IMG/VR virus record: IMGVR_UViG_3300045919_000046
Coordinates: 1-37,595 of that record
Source of the DNA: a virus
Reading direction: 5' to 3' (one strand)
DNA length: 37,595 nucleotides
The position numbers and the translations under genes are program-made. Each line of letters opens with the position of its first letter. Position 1 is the stretch's first letter. Below the pieces are notes generated by a model. The model was not told the DNA's origin, made no database searches, and was given only the letters and a program-made list of their open reading frames with translations. Shown one piece after another: positions 7,711-14,200 of the stretch.

Positions 7711-7934
7711 TTAAAATTCGCTGCCAATGCTGCAATCGCAACCTATCCGACTATGAGAGTCGTTTGCGCCACCCAGTCACTAATGAGTTTCTCGACATTT
7801 GCAAGAAATGCCTCGATGATATTCCTATTATTCCTGTGGCCCCAACAGACATGGATGACAGTATGCTTGTGAATGACGACGATGATTTCTGTGTCAACTA
7901 TCTCCTAGCTGATGATGATGAGCAACAGGTATGA
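7710..7934 (+). CDS. Small CxxC zinc-binding protein, apparent ATT start
   Basis: An open frame of 74 codons with no ATG, GTG or TTG at its beginning. It reads IKIRCQCCNRNLSDYESRLR, followed by a second pair CKKC (31-34), a pattern typical of small phage zinc-finger proteins with two Cys pairs about 25 residues apart; the tail is very acidic (NDDDDF, ADDDEQQ). The first codon that would give the usual M-K-I-R-C beginning is ATT at 7710, overlapping the previous stop as TAATT. An ATT at 7716 is also possible and is better spaced from GAGGAG at 7702-7707. The frame is closed upstream by TGA at 7695. It overlaps the primase start by 23 bases. Confidence 0.65.
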   Translation: MKIRCQCCNRNLSDYESRLRHPVTNEFLDICKKCLDDIPIIPVAPTDMDDSMLVNDDDDFCVNYLLADDDEQQV

Positions 7935-8652
7935 ACCATGCCCAAGATGTGTTAGAAATGGTCGGGACAGTCGTGGAGACAATCTTGTGCTATGGCCTGA
8001 TGACAGCGGGCATTGTTTCAGTTGTGGCTATCATCGTATGGCCCCTGGTTTTACACGCTTTGTTGCTAAGGAAAAAGTAAATGGCTCAGAAAGTTTGCGC
8101 CCTGTTGATTTCACGCGAGAGTGCCCTAGAGTTGCTATTCAGTGGCTCCTCCAATACGGAATTCCTTGGTCCTATTGGAAAGACAAAGTTGGCTACTCTC
8201 CTTCAGAAGAAAGACTCGTCTTCCTCGTTGAGTCAGAAGGACACCTCCGATTCAGCATCGGACGATATGTTGGTCCCTTGGAGGGACGAGACGCCCCACG
8301 CAAGTGGTACGTCTGGGGCAACTCACACAAACACGCCCATGTGCTGCATCCCAGAGAGGAAGGAACAAACAATTCCCTTGTCCTGGTGGAAGACCTGCTC
8401 TCCGCAGAAAAGCTAGCGTATAATGGGTTTATTTCCCTCCCTATATTCGGGACTAAGGTTCATCCTTGCCACCTTTACTATCTTATCCATACTAATTTGG
8501 ATATCTGTCTATGGCTAGACAAGGATCAAGAGTTCCCCTGTCGGGGCCAAGCTATGCGCTTGGAATCTATTATCAATCGGAATATTAAAGTTATTACCAC
8601 GGACAAAGACCCCAAGTGGTTGTCTAAAGAGGAGCTTACAAATGCAATTTAA
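7912..8652 (+). CDS. DNA primase (zinc finger plus TOPRIM-like)
   Basis: A 246-residue bacterial-type primase. The N-terminus has a zinc-binding site formed by CPRC (10-13) and CFSC (35-38). The later half shows TOPRIM features: LVLVEDLLSAEK with the catalytic Glu near 160, and CLWLDKD (199-205) with the Asp-x-Asp metal site. It would synthesise RNA primers for the helicase encoded downstream at 9213. Three consecutive ATG codons (7912, 7915, 7918) are possible starts; no strong ribosome binding site separates them. It is shorter than cellular DnaG and lacks a helicase-binding C-terminal domain, as usual for phage primases with a separate helicase. Confidence 0.87.
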   Translation: MMMSNRYEPCPRCVRNGRDSRGDNLVLWPDDSGHCFSCGYHRMAPGFTRFVAKEKVNGSESLRPVDFTRECPRVAIQWLLQYGIPWSYWKDKVGYSPSEERLVFLVESEGHLRFSIGRYVGPLEGRDAPRKWYVWGNSHKHAHVLHPREEGTNNSLVLVEDLLSAEKLAYNGFISLPIFGTKVHPCHLYYLIHTNLDICLWLDKDQEFPCRGQAMRLESIINRNIKVITTDKDPKWLSKEELTNAI

Positions 8653-8965
8653 TAAATTTATTATCGCTGCTGTGCTGTCACTGGCGAGTGTAGTTTGTGT
8701 CAGCAAACCCATCCTGTCTGCGTCTTCAACGGATGGACGTAGTGTCCTCACCTTGTCTGATGACAAGTGCACCAATCAACCCGCGCTTGCGCGAATTAAG
8801 CCTGAGTTCAAGGATCAGTTCTTTGCTGGTGAGTATGCTCGTCAAGGGCAAAAGACGTTGCAACTCTGCTGGTCCCCACATGATGGCAACGTGTACATCA
8901 TGGATGAAGAAGGCACTCGTGGTGTTGTCACTCAAGATGCTTTCCAAGATGTGGAGGGTGTGTGA
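8642..8965 (+). CDS. Small exported protein with signal peptide
   Basis: A 107-residue protein whose first 24 residues form a signal peptide: a basic start (MQFNKF), a hydrophobic core (IIAAVLSLASVVCV) and a probable cleavage site near Ser-Ala-Ser. The mature part contains two Cys (DKC, LCW), possibly disulphide-bonded in the periplasm, and ends VYIMDEEGTRGVVTQDAF. This looks like a conserved small exported phage protein, perhaps acting on the host envelope or against superinfection, but I do not know its function. It overlaps the primase stop by 11 bases and is an unusual place for an exported protein, between primase and helicase. Confidence 0.75.
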   Translation: MQFNKFIIAAVLSLASVVCVSKPILSASSTDGRSVLTLSDDKCTNQPALARIKPEFKDQFFAGEYARQGQKTLQLCWSPHDGNVYIMDEEGTRGVVTQDAFQDVEGV

Positions 8966-9138
8966 GAGAAGTAAAACTGCCGCCGCTGACTCCGCTGACG
9001 GATGAGCAGATCGACGTGGTGTTTCTGCGGTTCTGCGGCTCGAACGATAACGATGTGCCGTACCTGCGCACCTACGGCGAAGGCTTCCGCCCTATCGCCC
9101 GCGCCATCGAGCGTGCCCACGGCATCGGAGTAAAATAA
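8962..9138 (+). CDS. Small GC-rich cassette gene, 58 aa
   Basis: An open frame starting at a GTG that overlaps the previous stop (GTGA). The 58-residue product begins VREVKLPPLTPLTDEQIDVV and ends IARAIERAHGIGVK. The combination of an LTDEQI helix and an ARAIE..HGI helix is a pattern I associate with small hypothetical proteins of Burkholderiales phages and prophages. Base composition is strikingly different: 42 of 60 bases at 9061-9120 are G or C, against 24 of 60 at 9301-9360. It was probably acquired from a phage of a high-GC host. Function unknown. Confidence 0.75.
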   Translation: MREVKLPPLTPLTDEQIDVVFLRFCGSNDNDVPYLRTYGEGFRPIARAIERAHGIGVK

Positions 9139-9142
9139 AGTT

Positions 9143-9157
9143 GTCAACCCCCTTGAC
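9143..9157. repeat. Inverted repeat overlapping the -35 box
   Basis: GTCAA (9143-9147) and TTGAC (9153-9157) form a perfect five-base inverted repeat separated by five cytosines. The right arm is the -35 element of the promoter at 9153-9181. It could be a repressor operator, but five-base arms also occur by chance. Confidence 0.35.
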
Positions 9158-9181
9158 TTCTTGAAAAATCTATGCTATTAT
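9153..9181 (+). promoter_or_regulatory. Probable sigma70 promoter for the replication block
   Basis: TTGACT (-35, 9153-9158) and TATTAT (-10, 9176-9181) are separated by exactly 17 bases, each one or two bases from consensus. The promoter lies in one of the few intergenic gaps of the left half (9139-9212) and points at the helicase gene starting at 9213. A GC-rich run (CCCGCCCCGCCGGG, 9190-9203) follows the -10 box and lies in the short leader. Confidence 0.75.
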
Positions 9182-9212
9182 ATTAGCTCCCGCCCCGCCG
9201 GGTAAGCTATAT

Positions 9213-10502
9213 ATGTCCGTGGCTACGAACCAACAACAGAGAGGAACAGCTATCTACGTACCAGAACAACACCTACTTGTGTTGCTACTCACCAAGAGTA
9301 GCTATGACAAATATAAAGATTTTATTGACCTTGACAACCTTAGGTCCACCTACCGTGAGCTAAGTTACATCTATCAGACGCTGGTGTCACTCCATGACAC
9401 CTACAATCAAGACCTCACCATTGGTGAGTTGCAGGCTGCCTTCTTTGTCAAGTATCCCGACTCTGATCGTGTGGTGTATGACAACCTCTTTAATCAGCTT
9501 TCTAGCATCCATATCAGTGAGGACGTAGGTCAGGGTATCCTGGCTGACGTTAGGCGCAGGAAGGGGGCTTTAAAGCTGTCTGAGAGTGCTTTCAAGCTGG
9601 CTCAAGGACTCATTGAGCCATCTGCCCTACAGGAAACGTATGAAGAGTGTTTTGGAGGGACGGACGATCATCAACCCGAGGACACCCTCACAATGGTGTC
9701 CGACAACTTGGAAGAACTCATTGAACAAAACTACTCAGAGCAAGGACTCCGATGGAGACTTGACTGCCTTAATAAGTCACTTGGAAGCCTTAGAGTCGGA
9801 GACTTCGGCTTTATTTTTGCGCGTCCCGAAACTGGTAAAACAACCTTTCTTGCAAGCGAGTGTACTAGTTTCCTTAGCCACTGTTCAAGACCTCTTGTAT
9901 GGTTTAACAACGAGGAGCAAGGCCATAAAGTCATGCTCCGAATCTACCAAGCCTACTTCGGAGTAACAACAGATCAACTCCTTGCCAATCCGGCAAAATA
10001 TCGTACAGCGTTTATTGAGCAGACTCAAGGGAGGTTTAAACTCTTTGACTCCGCAACCATCTCTCGAAGGGATGTGGAAACTATTGTACAAAAGTATCAA
10101 CCAGAACTCGTTATCTATGACCAAATTGACAAAATCAAAGGTTTTACCTCTGACCGCGATGACCTACGACTTGGAGCTATTTACCAATGGGCTAGAGAAC
10201 TCGCTAAAGGAAACCATGCCGCTATCGGAGTATGCCAAGCTGACGGACACGGAGAAGGAGTTCGTTACCTCACTATGGAGCATGTTGCCAACGCTAAAAC
10301 GAGTAAACAGGCAGAGGCAGATTTTATTGTTGGAATTGGGCGAAGTCACAAAGAAGAAGATCAAGAAATCCGCTACCTGAACATCTCTAAGAACAAGTTG
10401 CTCGGTGATAAGGATAGCCTACCTGAGCTACGACATGGACATTTTGAAGTGCTGATTGAAGCACACCTAGCACGTTACAAGGACATCATAAATTATGCCT
10501 AA
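9213..10502 (+). CDS. Replicative DNA helicase, DnaB-like
   Basis: A 429-residue RecA-fold hexameric helicase. Residues 1-150 are an N-terminal helical domain of the DnaB type (hydrophobic and charged helices such as ELSYIYQTLVSLHD). The Walker A loop is ARPETGKTTF (203-212) and the Walker B strand LVIYDQID (299-306). Downstream, IGVCQADG and the helical segment ending RYLNISKNKLLG match the sensor and DNA-binding loops of the family. It would unwind DNA ahead of the split polymerase and work with the primase at 7912. It is the first gene after the promoter at 9153-9181, and its last bases overlap the following gene. Confidence 0.92.
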   Translation: MSVATNQQQRGTAIYVPEQHLLVLLLTKSSYDKYKDFIDLDNLRSTYRELSYIYQTLVSLHDTYNQDLTIGELQAAFFVKYPDSDRVVYDNLFNQLSSIHISEDVGQGILADVRRRKGALKLSESAFKLAQGLIEPSALQETYEECFGGTDDHQPEDTLTMVSDNLEELIEQNYSEQGLRWRLDCLNKSLGSLRVGDFGFIFARPETGKTTFLASECTSFLSHCSRPLVWFNNEEQGHKVMLRIYQAYFGVTTDQLLANPAKYRTAFIEQTQGRFKLFDSATISRRDVETIVQKYQPELVIYDQIDKIKGFTSDRDDLRLGAIYQWARELAKGNHAAIGVCQADGHGEGVRYLTMEHVANAKTSKQAEADFIVGIGRSHKEEDQEIRYLNISKNKLLGDKDSLPELRHGHFEVLIEAHLARYKDIINYA

Positions 10503-10833
10503 TATGGTATGGGGCTGGTCTGATAAACCAGCTGATAAAGATATAGTTATTCGTTGTGCCCCAGAAGGGTGGCGGCACATTGTCTCTAACTTAATTGATG
10601 ATTTGTTTACACTTGGCTGGAACGGGACTGTCTTTCAAGTCAAAGAAAAGTTTGGTGGTCTTCGTTTTTATATTGGACAAGGTAATAATGAAATTTTTGC
10701 ACGCATCGAAGAGGCTTCCGAGTTAAGCTTACAGACATGTCAAGATTGTGGAAAGCCAGGGGTGCTACGTGGTGGCGGCTGGATTCAAACGCTATGTGAT
10801 GAACACGCTAACGGGATAGAACCAATTGAATAA
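10495..10833 (+). CDS. Small CxxC zinc-ribbon phage protein
   Basis: A 112-residue protein. The core VKEKFGGLRFYI followed by ARIEEASELSLQTCQDCGKPG and TLCDEHA is a pattern found in many phage and prophage hypothetical proteins: an alpha-beta segment followed by a zinc ribbon whose ligands are CQDC and C..H. It overlaps the helicase stop by eight bases. The function is unknown; the zinc ribbon and location suggest a nucleic-acid or replisome accessory role. Confidence 0.82.
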   Translation: MPNMVWGWSDKPADKDIVIRCAPEGWRHIVSNLIDDLFTLGWNGTVFQVKEKFGGLRFYIGQGNNEIFARIEEASELSLQTCQDCGKPGVLRGGGWIQTLCDEHANGIEPIE

Positions 10834-11026
10834 TTTGTTTAATGAGAGATCGTTGTTTACAGAAGACGATTGGATTGATGAACTACACGACGCATATTTT
10901 GCAAACATGGATCAAGGTGTTAAGTGGCTGACGGAACAATACACTGAGAAGTGGGAGAAAGAAAATAAAATCCTTGCAGACACAATCAATCTTATTCTTA
11001 GACGTAGAAACCTCGACACACAATAA
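10826..11026 (+). CDS. Small hypothetical protein, TTG start
   Basis: A 66-residue acidic helical protein from the TTG at 10826, overlapping the previous stop by eight bases and the polymerase N-part by 53. It fills the only stretch (10834-10973) between two confident genes, and its sequence (DDWIDELHDAYF, TEQYTEKWEKENK) looks protein-like. A shorter form from the ATG at 10907 is possible. Function unknown. Confidence 0.5.
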   Translation: MNNLFNERSLFTEDDWIDELHDAYFANMDQGVKWLTEQYTEKWEKENKILADTINLILRRRNLDTQ

Positions 11027-12191
11027 GGGACACTATGCAGACCCTAGAAACATACTGGTCAGTTTTGCTACGTATTGTCAGCAGTCCGGTATTAACTTTA
11101 AATATTATCGTGATCCTGACTTCATTAGCTCTTTGCGTGCTGACGTGGAATCTGCCGATGTCGTGGTTGGCTTCAACATTAAGTTTGATCTTCATTGGTT
11201 ACTCCGTGAGGGAATTGAAATTAAATTGGACCAGCGAGTATGGGATTGTCAACTTGCCGAATTCATCTACTCAGGACAAACACTAGCCTATGACTCCCTC
11301 AATGCAGCGTTGGAACGCTATGGTCTACCACTTAAGCACGACGCCGTTGCTGAGTATTGGGACCAGGGAATTTCAACAGAGAACATCCCGATTGAAGTAT
11401 TGCAAGAGTACAACATTTGGGATGTCGTTCCTTCCACTACAGAACTATTTCGCATCCAACAGGAGTTGTTGAGTGATGAACAAAAGCAATTGGTTTGGCT
11501 CGAAGGTGAAGACCTTAAAACTCTCCTTGCTGCAGAGCATGCAGGAATGCTATTTGATGTTGCTGGAGCAAATGAAAAACTATCCAGGTACAACAACGAT
11601 TTGGCTACTATCGGTAGTAGCCTTGCTGCTTATCTTCCTGGGGCAATGCATGAGCTGGGTAGGGAGTACCCTACCTGTCAGTTCAATTGGGACTCTGGTG
11701 ACCACCTAAGTGCCTTTCTATACGGAGGTAAACTTACTTTCTCCTATGCGATATCTAACACAGCGGTCTATAAAAGTGGGCCGAATAAGGGCCAGTCGTA
11801 TGAGAGGAATAAGTGGCATGAAGCAACCGTGGCCTTTGATCAGCGATTTAGGCCGCTTGAGGGTACGGAGGTTGCGAAAACTAAAGCCAATCCTAACGCG
11901 GAGGTTCGTTTTTACCAAACCGATGGGCCCACGCTATCACAGCTATCAGCTCGTAAGACCGAACAAAAACATATATTGGGGCTACTGGCCGAACGGTCAG
12001 CTAAGGTTAAGGTCGTTGAAATGATTGCCAGCGTCTTGGCAAAGATGGAGGAGAAGTATTGGGAGAACAACCTTGTACATGCACAGTTTAACCAAAATGT
12101 TGCTGTGACAGGACGACTTAGTTCATCACAACCCAATTTGCAGAATACACCACCTGAACTGGATGAACTATTAGTGAGTAGATATGGATGA
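10974..12191 (+). CDS. Family A DNA polymerase, N-terminal part (3'-5' exonuclease and thumb)
   Basis: A 405-residue protein carrying the proofreading half of a Pol I-type polymerase. The exonuclease motifs are complete: LFLDVETST (Exo I, Asp10 and Glu12), GFNIKFDLHWL (Exo II, Asn68 and Asp72) and EYNIWD (Exo III, Tyr146 and Asp150). Near the end is TGRLSSSQPNLQNTP, the conserved segment just before the palm. The reading frame stops after LLVSRYG, before motif A; the catalytic half resumes in a different frame at 12338. The start is a TTG at 10974, the only start codon shortly before Exo I. The split is described separately below. Confidence 0.9.
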   Translation: MQTQSILFLDVETSTHNKGHYADPRNILVSFATYCQQSGINFKYYRDPDFISSLRADVESADVVVGFNIKFDLHWLLREGIEIKLDQRVWDCQLAEFIYSGQTLAYDSLNAALERYGLPLKHDAVAEYWDQGISTENIPIEVLQEYNIWDVVPSTTELFRIQQELLSDEQKQLVWLEGEDLKTLLAAEHAGMLFDVAGANEKLSRYNNDLATIGSSLAAYLPGAMHELGREYPTCQFNWDSGDHLSAFLYGGKLTFSYAISNTAVYKSGPNKGQSYERNKWHEATVAFDQRFRPLEGTEVAKTKANPNAEVRFYQTDGPTLSQLSARKTEQKHILGLLAERSAKVKVVEMIASVLAKMEEKYWENNLVHAQFNQNVAVTGRLSSSQPNLQNTPPELDELLVSRYG

Positions 12192-12348
12192 TAACCAACT
12201 AATAAAACAAATTTCCCAGATGAGTTCATGGGAACTTCTTGAATGGGTTCTTAGTAGCCCGACAGACCTTACAGATTCATATTATTTAAAGTTTCGCACT
12301 GCGATTATGAATCGTTATGAAGAGTTGAAGAAAATTCGTGCTGGTTAA
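12184..12348 (+). CDS. 54-aa protein interrupting the DNA polymerase gene
   Basis: A complete ORF from ATG 12184 to TAA 12346-12348, overlapping the polymerase N-part by eight bases and the C-part by 11, in the third reading frame. The product, with SWELLEWVLSSPTDLTDSYY in the centre, is an acidic helical mini-protein. It resembles the small phage protein at 16391 (shared LLE...STDL.D pattern), so it may belong to a family of short phage proteins. It has no HNH, GIY-YIG or LAGLIDADG motif and so is not a homing endonuclease. Function unknown. Confidence 0.6.
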   Translation: MDDNQLIKQISQMSSWELLEWVLSSPTDLTDSYYLKFRTAIMNRYEELKKIRAG

Positions 12349-13057
12349 CGCCGATGTGAAAGGTCTTGAACTGTTTGTCGCTGCCGACCTATCAGGCGAC
12401 GAGACAATGCGAGAAGAACTCAGAAACAAGGTGGATTTGCATGCTGCAAATCAGCTTCGCTTTAGACTACCTGATCGAGTTACGGCGAAACGTTTTGTCT
12501 TTAAGTTATTGTACGGAGCTTCCGCATATGGATATTTCACAGACGCAGACTTCATCGGAGTTGGGTACTCCCAACGACAATGGCAAGCAGTAATTGATGA
12601 GTTTTACGCCAAATATACAGGTATTGCTAAATGGCACATTGAAATCATTAAGCAATCTAAAAGAGATGGATACCTCTCAATACCCTCTGGTAGATATTAC
12701 AATTTCCCTGCAAGAAAGGACAAGTGGGGACGATGGGGATGGCATGAGCAAGCCATCAAGAATTACCCCGTACAAGGATTTGGAGCGGATATTGTCAAAC
12801 TGGCAAGAGTGGAATTCTTCAAGCGTTTTGTAGCGTCTGGGTTGCCTGGAGAATTTATTTGTACGGTACATGACTCACTTGTGGTTGACACACCGCAAGA
12901 AGTGTGCTATACTATAGGTAGGATGTTAAAAGAGTCGGTGGAGAGTACTCCCCTCCTGATGAAACAATGGTTCAACTACGATTTTAGCCTCCCCATGTTC
13001 TGTGAAGTTTCGGTTGGTTCGAACATCAGGGACATGAAAGAAATAAACTTTAATTAA
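12338..13057 (+). CDS. Family A DNA polymerase, C-terminal part (palm and fingers)
   Basis: A 239-residue protein with the polymerase active site. LVNADVKGLEL (2-12) is motif A with the catalytic Asp6; RVTAKRFVFKLLYG (47-60) is motif B, the fingers O-helix with Arg, Lys and the Tyr-Gly pair; TVHDSLVVD (176-184) is motif C with His178 and Asp179, where Ser replaces the more usual Glu. KNYPVQGFGADIVK (141-154) is the conserved Q-helix region. The first usable start is GTG 12338; a TGA at 12326-12328 closes the frame upstream. It needs the N-part in trans for proofreading, so the two chains probably associate. A strong promoter-like sequence lies inside this gene at 12885. Confidence 0.9.
   Translation: MLVNADVKGLELFVAADLSGDETMREELRNKVDLHAANQLRFRLPDRVTAKRFVFKLLYGASAYGYFTDADFIGVGYSQRQWQAVIDEFYAKYTGIAKWHIEIIKQSKRDGYLSIPSGRYYNFPARKDKWGRWGWHEQAIKNYPVQGFGADIVKLARVEFFKRFVASGLPGEFICTVHDSLVVDTPQEVCYTIGRMLKESVESTPLLMKQWFNYDFSLPMFCEVSVGSNIRDMKEINFN
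12885..12913 (+). promoter_or_regulatory. Probable sigma70 promoter inside the polymerase gene
   Basis: TTGACA (12885-12890) matches the -35 consensus exactly and TATACT (12908-12913) matches five of six -10 bases, with the optimal 17-base spacer. It lies about 150 bases before the SSB-like gene at 13067 and would give a leader of roughly that length. It coincides with codons after motif C, so coding constraint may explain part of it. Confidence 0.6.
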
Positions 13058-13066
13058 AGGAAACAA

Positions 13067-13573
13067 ATGTCAATTATTACAGTTAAGTCCGTAAGTACGG
13101 AGTTCATCAAGAAGGGTAAGACTGGCTACAGTGTTGCCACCGTTAGTTACACCGACAACGGTAAGGAATTTAGCAAGAAGATTATGTCCTTCACCAATCC
13201 CACGGTGTTTGCTGCTGTGAAGGATGCAAGTCCTGGTGACAACCTGGATGTCACCGTCACCAAGGAAGGTGAATACTACAACTGGACTGGTGTCAAAGTT
13301 GCTGATGCTACGCAAGCAGCACCCCGTCAAGGTAGCACGGCCACAGCCCCAGCGCGTTCCGCGCCAAGTACATACGAAACTGCTGATGAGCGTAAGATTA
13401 AGCAGTTATACATTGTTCGCCAGAGTTCTATTGCCAACGCCATTGAGTATCTAAGCAAGACAGCCATTGCTCACGACTACGGCATCACTGCCGTTCTAGG
13501 TGTAGCACAGGAGTTTGTTGATTTTGTCTATGGCACTGATGAAAACTTGGCAGAGAGCAACCCAGAAGACTAA
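13067..13573 (+). CDS. Single-stranded DNA-binding-like protein
   Basis: A 168-residue protein beside the polymerase. The first 85 residues are strand-rich (ITVKSVSTEF, YSVATVSYTDNG, NLDVTVTKEGEYYNWTGVKV) as expected of an OB-fold; residues 87-105 are a Pro/Ala/Ser-rich linker; the helical C-terminal part ends in an acidic tail ESNPED, as in SSB proteins that recruit partners through the tail. An AAAGGA ribosome binding site precedes the ATG at 13067. The fold call is inference from composition, order and context rather than a sharp motif. The promoter at 12885 probably raises its expression, which suits a protein needed in stoichiometric amounts. Confidence 0.7.
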   Translation: MSIITVKSVSTEFIKKGKTGYSVATVSYTDNGKEFSKKIMSFTNPTVFAAVKDASPGDNLDVTVTKEGEYYNWTGVKVADATQAAPRQGSTATAPARSAPSTYETADERKIKQLYIVRQSSIANAIEYLSKTAIAHDYGITAVLGVAQEFVDFVYGTDENLAESNPED

Positions 13574-13793
13574 ACAATTTCCTAGCAAGAAATATGGCTT
13601 CTCTGACTACCTGAAAACCACAGGTAGTTATCTGATCACTGAGTCCATGACAGATGCAGCGTATCAAAAAATTAAAGATGCTGCTAAGTTCTGGGCTTGG
13701 TATCACGACAAGCGAGTGACTATTAGGAAGAATAAGAATGGTGATGGCACATGTTTTGTAGTCATCACTCTGGTTGCACATCACCGGAAGTAA
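13539..13793 (+). CDS. Small basic phage protein, 84 aa
   Basis: The frame opens at 13515 with several possible starts; ATG 13539 (MKTWQRATQKTKQF) is chosen, ATG 13530 is an alternative. The product has a helix-turn region SYLITESMTDAAYQKIKDAA followed by FWAWYHDKRVTIRKNKNG and a final strand FVVITLVAH. Short phage proteins with a Trp-Ala-Trp-x-x segment followed by basic strands are common; function unknown. It overlaps the SSB-like gene by about 35 bases. Confidence 0.65.
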   Translation: MKTWQRATQKTKQFPSKKYGFSDYLKTTGSYLITESMTDAAYQKIKDAAKFWAWYHDKRVTIRKNKNGDGTCFVVITLVAHHRK

Positions 13794-13840
13794 CAATATT
13801 TTCGACTACAAGCAATCAAGTCACATTAAAAGAAAATACA

Positions 13841-14200
13841 ATGTCTTTTAGACTTGCAGAGAAAACGGCTCGTAAGAGCCAACATAGTAAACACCGTATG
13901 GGAGCCGTCATTGTGAAAGGCTCCCGCATTCTTAGTACAGGACACAATGAACTTCGATACTCTCATCTCATTAAAGAACCAACTCTCCACGCTGAAGCTG
14001 CAGCCGTTTTGGGACTTCTTAAAGAAGGTAGACTTTCTGATCTCGTGGGGAGTGAGATTTACGTTACTCGGTTTACTCGTGGCGGTCGCGTTGGGATGGC
14101 AAAGCCCTGCCCCAAGTGTATGGGCCTTCTTAGGAGTGTGGGCGTGGGCCGATGTCATTGGACTACTAATGAAGGAACAACTGAGGAACTTCGTCTTTGA
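13841..14200 (+). CDS. Cytidine/dCMP deaminase-like zinc enzyme
   Basis: A 119-residue deaminase-fold protein. The zinc site is complete: HAEAAAVL holds His50 and the proton-shuttling Glu52, and KPCPKCMGLL holds Cys90 and Cys93. The N-terminus, HRMGAVIVKGSRILSTGHN, is the typical strand pair with the substrate-binding Asn. The ATG at 13841 is preferred over an upstream extension. It could deaminate dCMP to dUMP for thymidylate supply, but the substrate cannot be told from sequence and it is shorter than T4-type dCMP deaminase. It overlaps the exonuclease start (TTGA). Confidence 0.83.
   Translation: MSFRLAEKTARKSQHSKHRMGAVIVKGSRILSTGHNELRYSHLIKEPTLHAEAAAVLGLLKEGRLSDLVGSEIYVTRFTRGGRVGMAKPCPKCMGLLRSVGVGRCHWTTNEGTTEELRL

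Noticed and set aside
12192-12337. Group I or II intron in the polymerase gene
   Set aside because: The insert is only about 145 bases, encodes a small ORF and shows no recognisable catalytic core or endonuclease. Splicing therefore remains unproven.
10974-13057. Polymerase split as a mere frameshift error
   Set aside because: The two halves are separated by an extra coding segment, not one or two bases, and the overlaps look like designed gene junctions.
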